DNA from: Microbacterium foliorum
Lineage (GTDB): Bacteria > Actinomycetota > Actinomycetes > Actinomycetales > Microbacteriaceae
Length of the DNA stretch: 64,000 bases
Assembly (NCBI RefSeq): GCF_006385575.1
Contig: NZ_CP041040.1
Span: 1,302,001-1,366,000 of the forward strand
Direction: 5' to 3'
The notes below the pieces were generated by a model. It was given only the letters and a program-made list of their open reading frames with translations, was not told where the DNA came from and ran no database searches. The position numbers and the translations under genes are program-made. This document shows positions 17,610 to 27,673 of the stretch, piece after piece (position 1 is the first letter of the stretch; each line of letters opens with the position of its first letter).

Positions 17610-19750
17610 GCGCGTCGTTGCGGACCGCGGATGCTCTCATCGCGGCGCCGAAAGCGCGGGTCTTCCGAACCGACATCCAGGCGCTCCGCGCCGTCGCCAT
17701 CGGCTTGGTCGTGCTCAACCACCTCTGGCCGTCGCGCCTGCCCGGCGGGTATGTGGGCGTCGATGTCTTCTTCGTGATCTCCGGCTTCCTCATCACAGGA
17801 CACCTCGTGGGAGAGATGAGGCGCACCGGGGGAGTGCGACTCGGGGCGTTCTACGCCCGACGTATCCGGCGCCTGCTCCCGGCGGCGATGCTCGTGCTCG
17901 CAGTGTCGCTCGTGTTTCTCGTCGTGTTCCTTCCCTACCCTCGGTGGGAGCGCGGAGCCTGGGAGGTCGCGGCGAGTGCGGGGTACGTCGAGAACTGGTT
18001 CCTGGCATCGATGTCGGTCAACTACTCGGCGCTCAATGATGCGGCGAGCGTCGTGCAGCACTATTGGTCGCTCTCGGTCGAGGAGCAGTTCTACATCGTC
18101 TGGCCTCTGCTGCTGCTCGCAGCGCTCGCCGTGTCTCGGCGCACCGCAGGACCCAGCACGCGTCGCGGAACGAGGAGGAGGACGACCAACGCGCTGATCC
18201 TGGTCGTTGCGGTGGTGAGCATCGTCTCCTTCGCCGCCAGTGTCATCTACACGAGCGTCGCGCCGCCTCAGGCGTACTTCGCGACCTTCACGCGCGGATG
18301 GGAATTCGCCGTCGGTGGCGCGATCGCGCTCTTCGGAAGCCGGATACCTCTCGGGCGCACTGCCGCCGACATCGTCAGCCTGCTCGGGTTCGCCCTCATC
18401 GTCTTCGCCGCGCTCGTCTACGATCACACGACAGCTTTTCCCGGGTACACCGCACTGGTGCCCGTGCTCGGCACCGCGGCGGTGATCCTCGCCGGCGAGA
18501 GATTCGCGTCGCTCTGGCATGCGAAGGTCACGGCCCTGCGTTCCGTGCAGTGGGTCGGCGGCATCTCCTACTCGTTGTATCTGTGGCATTGGCCGTTGAT
18601 CGTCGTCGCGCCGTTCGTCATCGGGGGCGAGGCGACCACCCTGTCGAAGATCGCGGTGCTCGCGATCGCGCTCGTGCTGGCCGCGCTGACGAAGAGGTTC
18701 GTCGAGGACGCCGGCCAGACCTGGGGTTACTGGCGTGGCTCCTCGCGCCGTGCGTTCGGGCTCATGGTCGCCGGGATGATCGTCATCGCTGCTCTCGTGG
18801 CCGGCGTCCTCGCCTCGTACAGTGCGCGGGTCGAGGCAGACGGGCCACCCGACGATCTCCTCGCATCGACGTGCGAGGGCCCCTCGGCGCTCGCACCGGG
18901 GGCGGAGTGCGCCGACCCTTTCGGGGCCGCGGACTATTCGGTGATGACGAAGAAGAACGAGTACTTCTACACCCCTGAGGAGTGCGGTGAGTTCCTGCCG
19001 ATCCTCGCTTACGGAGATCTGAGGACGACGCACGAGTGCGACTTCTCGGGCGGTGCAGCGGATCCGACGCGGGTCTGGCTGATCGGTGACTCGCACGCGC
19101 AGCAGTGGCAGGGGGCCGTGTTCGACATCGCCGAGAAGAACGGCTGGATCGTCGACACCAGCTACTACGGAGGGTGCCCCGTGGCCGATGTCGACTTCAT
19201 CGGATTCCGCAGCGCGTGGGGCATCGCCGACGTCGAGAGGTGTCGCGAGTGGTCCCGCGACCTCGCCGAGACCGTCACCGAGGATGGCCCCGACCTCGTC
19301 ATCACCGCGATGGCATCTCGGCTTCAGCTGGTGGACGACGGGAGCGACAGACCGCAGATCGATCAGATGTCGCAGGGGCTGCTGGAGTACTGGAAGCGCT
19401 GGAACGACGCGGGTATCAAGGTGCTCGCGCTCGCGGATCCTCCCTTCAACGCCGAGGTCAGGAGCCCCGACTGCGTCCTCCACAACTCCGACGAGCCGCA
19501 ATCCTGTGCGCGTCCTCGCGCTGAGGCGCACCCCGCCGACCCGATGGTCGCCGCCGGTGCGGCGGCCGGATCGGAATCCATCAGCGTGCTGGACCTGACC
19601 GACCGCTTCTGCGACGCGAACTCGTGCTACGCCGTGGTGGGCGGCATCCCGGTCTACTACGACGCGGATCACCTCAACCTCGAGTTCGCCAGGCTGCTCG
19701 GACCCGATATCGAAGCAGCGGCCGAGCGACTGCTGACGCAGAGCAGATAG
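17606..19750 (+). CDS. OafA-type membrane acyltransferase with C-terminal SGNH domain
   Basis: A 714-residue two-domain O-acyltransferase. Residues ~20-400 are an acyltransferase-3 membrane domain with ~10-11 helices. It shows FRTDIQALRAVAIGLVVLNH (essential Arg and His), GGYVGVDVFFVISGFLITGH, ARRIRRLLP and WSLSVEEQFYIVWPL. Residues ~440-714 form an extracytoplasmic SGNH hydrolase-like domain: nucleophile motif GDSHAQQW at 494-497 and a DADH Asp/His pair near residue 690. Such proteins acetylate or otherwise acylate sugar residues of lipopolysaccharide, peptidoglycan or capsule. The GTG start overlaps the rmlCD stop by 4 bp, which links acylation to the rhamnose-containing glycan. Confidence 0.92.
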   Translation: MSASLRTADALIAAPKARVFRTDIQALRAVAIGLVVLNHLWPSRLPGGYVGVDVFFVISGFLITGHLVGEMRRTGGVRLGAFYARRIRRLLPAAMLVLAVSLVFLVVFLPYPRWERGAWEVAASAGYVENWFLASMSVNYSALNDAASVVQHYWSLSVEEQFYIVWPLLLLAALAVSRRTAGPSTRRGTRRRTTNALILVVAVVSIVSFAASVIYTSVAPPQAYFATFTRGWEFAVGGAIALFGSRIPLGRTAADIVSLLGFALIVFAALVYDHTTAFPGYTALVPVLGTAAVILAGERFASLWHAKVTALRSVQWVGGISYSLYLWHWPLIVVAPFVIGGEATTLSKIAVLAIALVLAALTKRFVEDAGQTWGYWRGSSRRAFGLMVAGMIVIAALVAGVLASYSARVEADGPPDDLLASTCEGPSALAPGAECADPFGAADYSVMTKKNEYFYTPEECGEFLPILAYGDLRTTHECDFSGGAADPTRVWLIGDSHAQQWQGAVFDIAEKNGWIVDTSYYGGCPVADVDFIGFRSAWGIADVERCREWSRDLAETVTEDGPDLVITAMASRLQLVDDGSDRPQIDQMSQGLLEYWKRWNDAGIKVLALADPPFNAEVRSPDCVLHNSDEPQSCARPRAEAHPADPMVAAGAAAGSESISVLDLTDRFCDANSCYAVVGGIPVYYDADHLNLEFARLLGPDIEAAAERLLTQSR

Positions 19751-19793
19751 TCTGAAAGCGGCAGACGGTCGACCCGAGACGACTGCGGCGACA

Positions 19794-19801
19794 CCCCCCC
19801 C
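19794..19801 (+). repeat. Run of eight C residues upstream of an acyltransferase gene
   Basis: A homopolymeric C8 tract ends 20 bp before the ATG at 19822, in the 71-bp gap between the two acyltransferase genes. It lies outside the coding frame as I call it. Confidence 0.9.
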
Positions 19802-19821
19802 GCCGATACGCCGCCCTCTTC

Positions 19822-21900
19822 ATGAATCCGACGCGACCGACATGGCTTCGGCCTCCCGCCCCTGACTCCGCGCGCCCTCTGACACACCGCGCCGACATCG
19901 ACGGTCTCCGAGCGCTCGCGATCCTGCTCGTGGTGGCGTACCACGTATGGCTGGGCCGCGTCTCGGGCGGAGTCGACGTCTTCCTGATGGTCTCCGCGTT
20001 CTTCCTCACCGCGTCGTTCGTGCGGCGGCTCGAGTCGCAGCGCCCGCTTGCCCTCGGTCCGTTCTGGCTGCGCCGGTTCCGACGGCTGCTGCCCGCGGCC
20101 GCCGTGACGATCGTCGGCGTGCTCGGCGTCGCACTCGCGATGTATCCGCAGACCGAGTGGCCGCGCGTCTGGACCGAGGCCTGGTCGAGCCTCTTCTACG
20201 TCGAGAACTGGACTCTCGCCCTGTCGGAGGTCGACTACTACGCGCGCGAGTCCGTCACGCCCAGTCCGTTCCAGCACTTCTGGTCGTTGTCGGTCCAAGG
20301 GCAGGTCTTCATCCTCTGGCCGCTGATCATCGCGGGGGTGTGGGTGGTGCTCCGCCGACGACAGCGCCTGATCGTTCCTGCCCTGGCTCTCGTGTTCGGT
20401 GTGATCTTCGTCGTCTCGCTCGGGTTCTCGGTGGTCGAGACGATGCGAGCCCAGTCGTTCGCCTACTTCGACACACGCACACGACTGTGGGAGTTCGCGG
20501 CCGGCTCGCTCGTCGCGATCGCGCTTCCCCACATCCGCGTTCGACCGTGGCTCGGGGCGGTCTTCGGATGGGTCGGGATCGTCGGCATCGTGATGTGCGG
20601 AATCGTGCTCGACGTGCAGGGAGGGTTTCCCGGGTATCTCGCCCTGTGGCCGGTGGTCTGCACGGCGCTCGTCATCATCGCCGGGCGCGACCGCCCGCGT
20701 GGCGGACCTGCGGTGGTGTTGGAGTCAGCGCCACTGCGTTACGTCTCACGAGACGCCTATGCGCTTTATCTCGTCCACTGGCCCGTCCTCGTGACCTGGA
20801 TGATGTTGAGTGGCCGTTCCGAGCCGGGGTGGTCGGCCGGCCTCGGAATCGTCCTCGTGTCGCTCGTGCTCGCCAGGCTCGTGTCGATGCTGGTCGAGCG
20901 ACCGATTCGGGACTCAGCCGTCCTCGATCGCTCGCATCGTCTCGGTGCGCTCGTTCTCGCGGCATTCGTCCTCATCGTCGCCGCGCCGCTCGCCGCATGG
21001 CAGCTGACGATCGAGCAGCGTGAGGCAGCGCTGCTGGCCAGCGACACCGGCGGATACCCGGGGGCGGCGCAGATCGACACCCCGATCGACCTCTCGGGCG
21101 CCGATCTGCCGCTGATCCCGCTGGCCACAGCACTCGATGAGGAATGGGTGGATCTGAAGAGCAGCTGCGAGGGCGAGCTCGAGCCCGTCGAGCCGGTGCT
21201 GCAGGGCAGCTGCGCGCAGACCGCGAATGCGGGGGACTCGGACGCATGGCGGGTGCTCGTGATGGGGGACTCGCACGCGCAACAGCTCATGTCGCCCCTC
21301 ACCGTTGTCGCCGATCAGCAGGGGTGGGGCATCGTCGCCCTGCTGAAGGGCGGATGCGCGATCGGCATCGGAGCACCGACCTGGTCGGCCGCGGGCCCGC
21401 CGTGCGAGGAGTGGCGTGCCGCTGCGATCGAGTATGCGACGAGGGTGCAGCCCGATGCCGTGTACCTCGTCGTGACTCGGGCGACCCCTGCGTCTCCCGA
21501 GGTGCTCGTGGAGGGGATCCGAGAGATCGCCGAGGAACTCACTGCCAGCGGGATCCAGGTGATCGCCGTGCGAGACAATCCGCGCTTCGATGTCGACATG
21601 TACGAGTGCGCCCTCGACGAATCCGAGGTCGCGCCGGGCGCTGCTGCGGCGTCGTGCGATGTTCCCGAACCCGGGTTCGCCATCGGGGAGGACCTCGACG
21701 ATCTGGCGGCGGCCGAAGGGGTCATCGCCGTGGACTTCCGACCCTGGCTGTGCCCCGAGGGCGTGTGTCGGGCATCGATCGGCAATATCGCCGTGTACAT
21801 CGACGACAATCACATCTCCGACACGTACGGGCGCACTCTCGCTCCCATGCTGCAGGGAATGCTGGAGGTCGGAGGACCCCTCGGCGCCGAGGCGGGCTGA
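19822..21900 (+). CDS. OafA-type membrane acyltransferase with C-terminal SGNH domain (second copy)
   Basis: A 692-residue paralogue of the preceding gene. The membrane acyltransferase-3 domain has HRADIDGLRALAILLVVAYH at ~25-45, SGGVDVFLMVSAFFLTAS, and FWSLSVQGQVFILWPLII, where the usual SVEEQFY motif reads SVQGQVF. The SGNH domain carries GDSHAQQL at 482-485 and a DDNH pair near residue 655. Two Cys pairs in the C-terminal domain suggest disulfides outside the membrane. The role is most likely acylation of an exported glycan at a different position or sugar from the first copy. No ribosome-binding site is evident before ATG 19822, and the gene follows a 71-bp gap with a C8 run. Confidence 0.9.
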   Translation: MNPTRPTWLRPPAPDSARPLTHRADIDGLRALAILLVVAYHVWLGRVSGGVDVFLMVSAFFLTASFVRRLESQRPLALGPFWLRRFRRLLPAAAVTIVGVLGVALAMYPQTEWPRVWTEAWSSLFYVENWTLALSEVDYYARESVTPSPFQHFWSLSVQGQVFILWPLIIAGVWVVLRRRQRLIVPALALVFGVIFVVSLGFSVVETMRAQSFAYFDTRTRLWEFAAGSLVAIALPHIRVRPWLGAVFGWVGIVGIVMCGIVLDVQGGFPGYLALWPVVCTALVIIAGRDRPRGGPAVVLESAPLRYVSRDAYALYLVHWPVLVTWMMLSGRSEPGWSAGLGIVLVSLVLARLVSMLVERPIRDSAVLDRSHRLGALVLAAFVLIVAAPLAAWQLTIEQREAALLASDTGGYPGAAQIDTPIDLSGADLPLIPLATALDEEWVDLKSSCEGELEPVEPVLQGSCAQTANAGDSDAWRVLVMGDSHAQQLMSPLTVVADQQGWGIVALLKGGCAIGIGAPTWSAAGPPCEEWRAAAIEYATRVQPDAVYLVVTRATPASPEVLVEGIREIAEELTASGIQVIAVRDNPRFDVDMYECALDESEVAPGAAAASCDVPEPGFAIGEDLDDLAAAEGVIAVDFRPWLCPEGVCRASIGNIAVYIDDNHISDTYGRTLAPMLQGMLEVGGPLGAEAG

Positions 21901-21925
21901 CAGGTTGCGCCGAGTCCGCTGCCGG

Positions 21926-21931
21926 TAGAGT
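21926..21931 (+). promoter_or_regulatory. Probable internal -10 box upstream of glf
   Basis: TAGAGT lies about 64 bp before the glf ATG, in the 94-bp gap after the second acyltransferase. It would allow glf and the ABC exporter to be transcribed apart from the rml genes. Confidence 0.35.
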
Positions 21932-21970
21932 TGTCTGCTGTGTGCCGTGCGCGACGCCGCGCGGATGTGA

Positions 21971-23131
<1,161 letters not shown>

Positions 23132-23141
23132 ACTCGGCACT

Positions 23142-23963
23142 GTGAGTCACACTGCTGCCGGGGCGCCCGGAACGCCCCGGCGCTATCTGCATTCCCTCTG
23201 GCTGCTGTCGGCGAGGGACCTCAAGGTGCGGTACTCGACGAGCCTGCTCGGGTACCTGTGGTCGGTGCTCGATCCGCTCGTGATGAGCGTGATCTACTGG
23301 TTCGTCTTCACGCAGATCTTCAACCGCGATGTCGGTGAGGATCCGTACATCGTGTTCCTCATCAGCGCCCTGCTGCCCTGGGTGTGGTTCAACACGTCGG
23401 TCACGGACTTCACTCGTGCGTTCAAGAAGGACGCGAAGCTGGTGCGCTCGACCGCGATCCCTCGATCGATCTGGGTCAATCGCATCGTGTTGAGCAAGGG
23501 AGTCGAGTTCCTCTTCTCCCTGCCCGTGCTCGCGGCGTTCGTGATCATCAACCTGGTGGTGGAGCAGGACCCCGCCCACACCGTCCAGATCGGCTGGGGA
23601 ATCCTCTGGGTTCCGGTCGCCGTGTTCCTGCAGACGGTCCTCCTCGTAGGCCTGGGGCTGCTGGTCGCCCCGCTCTGCGTCCTCTTCGTCGATCTGGAGC
23701 GCACGACGGCTCTGATCCTGCGCGTCATGTTCTATGCGACTCCGATCATCTACAACGTCACAGACCTTCCCGGCATCTTCCAGACCCTCGGTGCGTTCAA
23801 TCCGCTCGCCGGGATCTTCATGCTGTACCGGATGCCGTTCTTCCCCGACCAGTGGAACCTCTTCACGCTGCTCGTCAGCGTGGCGATGACCCTCGTCATT
23901 CTTGCGCTCGGCGTGTGGACGTTCCGGTCCCTCGAGCGCACCGTGCTGAAGGAGCTGGGATGA
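23142..23963 (+). CDS. Polysaccharide ABC exporter permease (Wzm-like), second system
   Basis: A 273-residue ABC-2 permease. It shows LHSLWLLSARDLKVRYSTSL and GYLWSVLDPLVMSVIYWFVF at the N-terminus, about six membrane segments, and a conserved MFYATPIIYNV late segment, as in galactan and O-antigen exporters. The start is GTG 23142; the frame is open upstream into glf but no other start is suitable. The stop overlaps the ATPase gene as ATGA. It is a different permease from the one at 174-1094, so two ABC glycan exporters flank this locus. Its position directly after glf recalls the mycobacterial galactan exporter pair. Confidence 0.93.
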   Translation: MSHTAAGAPGTPRRYLHSLWLLSARDLKVRYSTSLLGYLWSVLDPLVMSVIYWFVFTQIFNRDVGEDPYIVFLISALLPWVWFNTSVTDFTRAFKKDAKLVRSTAIPRSIWVNRIVLSKGVEFLFSLPVLAAFVIINLVVEQDPAHTVQIGWGILWVPVAVFLQTVLLVGLGLLVAPLCVLFVDLERTTALILRVMFYATPIIYNVTDLPGIFQTLGAFNPLAGIFMLYRMPFFPDQWNLFTLLVSVAMTLVILALGVWTFRSLERTVLKELG

Positions 23964-24697
23964 CCGTCGCGATCGAGGCCAGAGATCTGGGTGTCCGCTT
24001 CCGCCGCAACCGCCGTGGGCGCCAGAACTTCAAAGACCTTTTCGCCCCTGCGGCGCGGCGGGCGCGCTCCGGAGAGTTCTGGGCCTTGCGTGACGTCTCG
24101 TTCACGGTGCAGCAGGGGGAGTCGATCGGCGTCGTCGGGCGCAACGGCCAGGGCAAGTCCACGCTGCTCCGTCTCGTCGCGAACGTACTGCTCCCCGACG
24201 AGGGGGCTGTGAAGGTGAAAGGTGGAGTCGCTCCTCTGATCGAGATCACGGGCGGGTTCGTGGGCGACCTGACCGTGCGCGAGAACGTCGCGTTGATGGC
24301 CGGACTGCATGGAATGCCGCGGGACGCGGTCGCCGAGCGCTACGACGGCATGATCGCCTTCGCGGAGCTGGCGGGCTTCGAGGACACCCCGTACAAGCAC
24401 CTGTCGAACGGCATGAAGGTACGTCTGGCGTTCTCGGTCGTGTCGCAGCTCGACGAGCCGATCCTGCTCGTCGACGAGGTGCTCGCCGTCGGAGACAAGG
24501 CGTTCCGTGACAAGTGCTACAAGCGCATCGACGAGCTCCTCGCCGAGGGGCGCACGCTCTTCTTCGTCAGCCACAGCGAGCGCGACCTCCGCCGCTTCTG
24601 CACCCGCGGTCTCTACCTCGACAAGGGTGGGCTCGTTCTCGACGGTCCGATCGCAGACGTCCTCGACAGGTACAACGCCGACTACAACCGCGGCTGA
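23960..24697 (+). CDS. Polysaccharide ABC exporter ATP-binding subunit (Wzt-like), second system
   Basis: A 245-residue ABC ATPase with Walker A GRNGQGKSTLLRLVANVL, a divergent signature HLSNGMKVRLAFSV, Walker B ILLVDEVLAVGD and the switch His in FFVSHS. The leading RFRRNRRGRQNFKDLF segment before ALRDVSF is typical of the TagH/Wzt/RfbE subfamily. There is no long C-terminal carbohydrate-binding domain, so substrate choice is probably made by the permease or other factors. It is coupled to the permease by a 4-bp overlap and is the last gene of the rml-glf operon, with a hairpin just after it. Confidence 0.94.
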   Translation: MTVAIEARDLGVRFRRNRRGRQNFKDLFAPAARRARSGEFWALRDVSFTVQQGESIGVVGRNGQGKSTLLRLVANVLLPDEGAVKVKGGVAPLIEITGGFVGDLTVRENVALMAGLHGMPRDAVAERYDGMIAFAELAGFEDTPYKHLSNGMKVRLAFSVVSQLDEPILLVDEVLAVGDKAFRDKCYKRIDELLAEGRTLFFVSHSERDLRRFCTRGLYLDKGGLVLDGPIADVLDRYNADYNRG

Positions 24698-24700
24698 GGC

Positions 24701-24716
24701 GGGCGGGCGACCGCCC
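24701..24716 (+). terminator. GC hairpin after the Wzt-like gene
   Basis: GGGCGG and CCGCCC form a 6-bp stem around a GCGA tetraloop, 3 bp after the stop codon. There is no U-tract. It separates the rml-glf-exporter operon from the convergent pse genes. Confidence 0.5.
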
Positions 24717-24722
24717 CCTCGG

Positions 24723-25454
24723 TCATTCGCCGAGTTTCTTCTGCTCCACGTGCGCGTTGACCGCGGCGAGCTCCGGATGGGCGTCGAGGACGGCCACGAT
24801 CTCGGAGACGTCCAGCACGGCGGCACCGTGGTCCTCGATGAGCGCCCGGATGACAGTCAGGTCCTCGGGGGTGTCCAGGGTCACTCTGTAGCGTGAAGCA
24901 TCGATCTGTCGGGTGATCGAATGGATGCTCGAACGCGGTGAACGTCCTGCGTAGAGGTACGGCGTGACGTGTTCGCGCTCGGCCGGCTCGGCGGCGTTCC
25001 TGTCGGCGTCGGCGAGGGCGGACGCAGAGAAGACCTCGAAGTCGAACCCGCGCGGGTATGTCCGCTCGAGGACGTTGGAGACGTGGGCGTGAGGATCATC
25101 GAGATCGACGAACCGGCGGACGCCTTCAGCGATCAGCGCGGGGTCGATCAGAGGGCAGTCCGAGGTCACTCGGACGACGACATCGAGCCCCGCGGAAGAT
25201 GCCGCCCCCGCGAACCGACTCAGCACGTCGACCTCGCTGCCGCGGAAGACCTCGACCCCTCGCGCGTGCCCCAGGGCCGCGAGAGAGTCGTCAGCGGCGT
25301 TCGTCGTGGTGGCGAGGATCACGGGCAGATCTGCGGTGACGAGCCTGTCGATATGGTGATCGAGCATCGACCGGCCGCCGACGGGGATCAGCACTTTGCC
25401 CGGAAGGCGGCTGCTGGTCATCCGCGCCTGGGTGATGATCCCGATGCGCGTCAA
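24723..25454 (-). CDS. pseF: Pseudaminic acid cytidylyltransferase
   Basis: Last step of CMP-pseudaminic acid synthesis, transferring CMP from CTP to the nonulosonic acid. The 243-residue protein begins IGIITQARMTSSRLPGKVLI, the cytidylyltransferase signature in its SpsF/PseF form, and continues with MLDHHIDRL, VVVRVTSDCPLIDPALI and YPRGFDFEVF. The start is TTG 25454, overlapping the pseC stop by 4 bp; I see no better ATG or GTG. The assignment to PseF rather than an unrelated SpsF protein rests on linkage to pseC and pseB. It ends opposite the ABC exporter operon. Confidence 0.9.
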   Translation of the reverse strand: MTRIGIITQARMTSSRLPGKVLIPVGGRSMLDHHIDRLVTADLPVILATTTNAADDSLAALGHARGVEVFRGSEVDVLSRFAGAASSAGLDVVVRVTSDCPLIDPALIAEGVRRFVDLDDPHAHVSNVLERTYPRGFDFEVFSASALADADRNAAEPAEREHVTPYLYAGRSPRSSIHSITRQIDASRYRVTLDTPEDLTVIRALIEDHGAAVLDVSEIVAVLDAHPELAAVNAHVEQKKLGE

Positions 25455-26575
25455 CGGAGAGCCCTGACGAGCGACTCGACGACCTGGTCGACCTGGTCGT
25501 CGGTGAGCTCCGGGTGGATGGGGAGCGAGAGCTCCTCGGCGTAGAAGGCTTCAGCATTGGGGCACATGCCGCGGCGGTAGCCGGCATCCGCATAGACAGG
25601 GTGCCAGTACACGGGCATGTAGTTGACCTGCACCCCGATGCCGTCTGCACGCATCCGGTCGAAGACCTCTCGGCGGCGCTGGTCGAGGATGCGCACCGGG
25701 TAGAGATGCCGGATCAGCTCGACGTCGTCGCGCTGGATCGGCGTGCGAACCCCGTCGACGCCCGAGAGAGCCGCGTCGTAACGACGAGTGATCTCGGCGC
25801 GTCGCCGCCTGAACGTGTCGAGCCGCGCCAACTGGGAGAGACCGAGTGCGCAGGCGATGTCATCGAGGCGGTAGTTGAATCCGAACTCGTGGACCTCCTG
25901 ATGCCAGGCGCCCTCGGTCGTCATCGCGAATCGGTCGGCGTCGCGCACGAGTCCGATGAAGTGGAACTCGTGGGCGCGCTGCGCGATCAGCGGATCCTTG
26001 GCGACGAGAGCGCCGCCCTCGCCTGTCGTGAGGTTCTTGGTGGGGAAGAACGAGAACGTGGTCAGGTCCGCGAGGTCGCCCACGGGTCGCCTCTTGTACG
26101 TGCTGCCGATCGAATGAGCGGCGTCGTCGAGCACGAGCGCGTCGACCCGCGCGGCCGCGGCCGAGAGCCTGTCGTAGTCCGCAGGGTGGCCCGCGTAGTC
26201 GACGGCGGCGATCACCTTGGTCCGCTCGTCCACGAGCGCGTCGACCGCATCCGGGTCGATCAGGGCGGTGTCTTCTTCGACATCGGCGAAGACGATGTTC
26301 GCTCCGAGGACCGACGCCATCGCCGTCGTGGCGATGAAGGTCATGGGCGTCGAGATGACAGTGTCGCCCCGGGTGACTCCTGCGGCACCGTACGCCATGT
26401 GGAGCGCCGCCGTTCCCGAGGTCGCGGTGACCACCCGGTGCCCTCCGGCGATCTCGCTGAGCCGCGCCTCGAAGGCGGCCACCGCTGGTCCCGTCGTGAG
26501 CCAGTCGCCGCGGAGCACGTCGACGACGGCCTGAATGTCGTCCTCCGAGATCGACTGACGCCCGTACGGCAGCAC
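25451..26575 (-). CDS. pseC: UDP-4-amino-4,6-dideoxy-N-acetyl-beta-L-altrosamine transaminase
   Basis: Second pseudaminic acid enzyme: PLP- and glutamate-dependent amination of the 4-keto sugar made by PseB. The 374-residue DegT/DnrJ/EryC1 aminotransferase starts VLPYGRQSISEDDIQAVVDV. TATSGTAALHMAYGAAGV and VLDDAAHSIGS (PLP Asp) follow. FFPTKNLTTGEGG holds the Schiff-base Lys, and QVNYMPVYWHPVY is typical of PseC. GTG 26575 is selected because it directly precedes LPYGRQSI and lies 2 bp after the pseB stop; the frame is open further upstream inside pseB. Confidence 0.94.
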   Translation of the reverse strand: MLPYGRQSISEDDIQAVVDVLRGDWLTTGPAVAAFEARLSEIAGGHRVVTATSGTAALHMAYGAAGVTRGDTVISTPMTFIATTAMASVLGANIVFADVEEDTALIDPDAVDALVDERTKVIAAVDYAGHPADYDRLSAAAARVDALVLDDAAHSIGSTYKRRPVGDLADLTTFSFFPTKNLTTGEGGALVAKDPLIAQRAHEFHFIGLVRDADRFAMTTEGAWHQEVHEFGFNYRLDDIACALGLSQLARLDTFRRRRAEITRRYDAALSGVDGVRTPIQRDDVELIRHLYPVRILDQRRREVFDRMRADGIGVQVNYMPVYWHPVYADAGYRRGMCPNAEAFYAEELSLPIHPELTDDQVDQVVESLVRALR

Positions 26576-26577
26576 CG

Positions 26578-27567
26578 TCAGATCCCCGCCTCGATGATCT
26601 CCGCGATCTCCTGCTGCGAATACCACCGGTCGTTGCTGTTCGAACGATAGGCGAAACCCTCGGGCACCGGCACGGCGCCTGCGGGCATCTGATAGCCCCA
26701 GGAGGCGAGGTCGGGCTGGATGATGAAGTACTTGCCGTCGCTGACCGTCACCGCGCGGCGGCCCTCTTCCGGGCTGATCATCTCCTCATGGAGCTTCTCG
26801 CCCGGGCGCAGACCCACGTCGACGAGCTCGGCTCCCGGCACGACGGCGTGGGCGAGGTCAGTGACCTTCATCGAGGGGATGCGGGGGACGAGCAGCTCGC
26901 CGCCCTGCATGAGTTCGAACGTGTCGACCACCATCTCGACGGCCTGCGGGAGCGTGATGAAGAACCGGGTGCAACGCAGATCGGTGATCGGGAGCGGCTT
27001 GCCCTCGGCGCCCAGCCGAGAGAAGAACGGGATGACCGACCCGCGGGATCCCATGACATTGCCGTAGCGCACGACCGCGAACCGCGTGTCGTACGCGGCG
27101 GCGTAGTGATTGCCGGTGATGAAGAGCTTGTCGGCGGTGAGCTTGGTTGCGCCGTACAGGTTGATCGGGCTCGACGCCTTGTCGGTCGAGAGCGCCACGA
27201 CGCGCTTCACGCCGGCGTCGATCGATGCCTCGATCACGTTCTGGCTGCCCAGGATGTTCGTCTTGACGAACTCGAACGGATTGTACTCGGCCGTGTCCAC
27301 CTGCTTGAGCGCAGCGGCATGCACCACGTAGTCGACGCCGTGCAGCGCGCGTGCGAGACGCCTCTCATCGCGGATGTCGCCGATGAACCATCGCAGCCGG
27401 GGGTCGTCGCCGAACTGCTGTCGCACCTCGTACTGCTTGAGTTCGTCCCGCGAGAAGATGACCAGCCGCCGGGGGTTGAGGTGGGTCAGGGCGTGGCGTA
27501 TGAACGCCTTGCCGAATGACCCGGTGCCGCCAGTGATGAGGATGCTCGCGCCCTCGAGAACCGACAC
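26578..27567 (-). CDS. pseB: UDP-N-acetylglucosamine 4,6-dehydratase (inverting)
   Basis: First committed step to pseudaminic acid: C6 dehydration and C5 inversion of UDP-GlcNAc. The 329-residue SDR begins ILITGGTGSFGKAFIRHAL. It has DIRDERRLARALHGVDYVVH, AALKQVDTAEYNPFEFVKTN and LSTDKASSPINLYGATKLTA. The last motif contains the Asp-Lys and Tyr active-site residues of the PseB/FlaA1 family. RYGNVMGSRGSVIPFF and GLRPGEKLHEEM also match. The GTG start has GAGGAGA about 6 bp upstream. It heads pseB-pseC-pseF and is divergent from the pseG-pseH fusion. Confidence 0.95.
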   Translation of the reverse strand: MSVLEGASILITGGTGSFGKAFIRHALTHLNPRRLVIFSRDELKQYEVRQQFGDDPRLRWFIGDIRDERRLARALHGVDYVVHAAALKQVDTAEYNPFEFVKTNILGSQNVIEASIDAGVKRVVALSTDKASSPINLYGATKLTADKLFITGNHYAAAYDTRFAVVRYGNVMGSRGSVIPFFSRLGAEGKPLPITDLRCTRFFITLPQAVEMVVDTFELMQGGELLVPRIPSMKVTDLAHAVVPGAELVDVGLRPGEKLHEEMISPEEGRRAVTVSDGKYFIIQPDLASWGYQMPAGAVPVPEGFAYRSNSNDRWYSQQEIAEIIEAGI

Positions 27568-27673
27568 TCTGTCTCCTCAGCGTTGTCGTGATGGCATGGA
27601 TGCTCGGGTTGTTCCATGCCCGGCCTATCCTATCGGGTGGGCGCAGGCGCGCCCCGGAGGAGAGGGACGTGCG

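Noticed and set aside
17474..19672. A 732-codon minus-strand open frame opposite the first acyltransferase
   Set aside because: The plus strand encodes an intact acyltransferase with all motifs; the antisense product has no membrane helices or domains.
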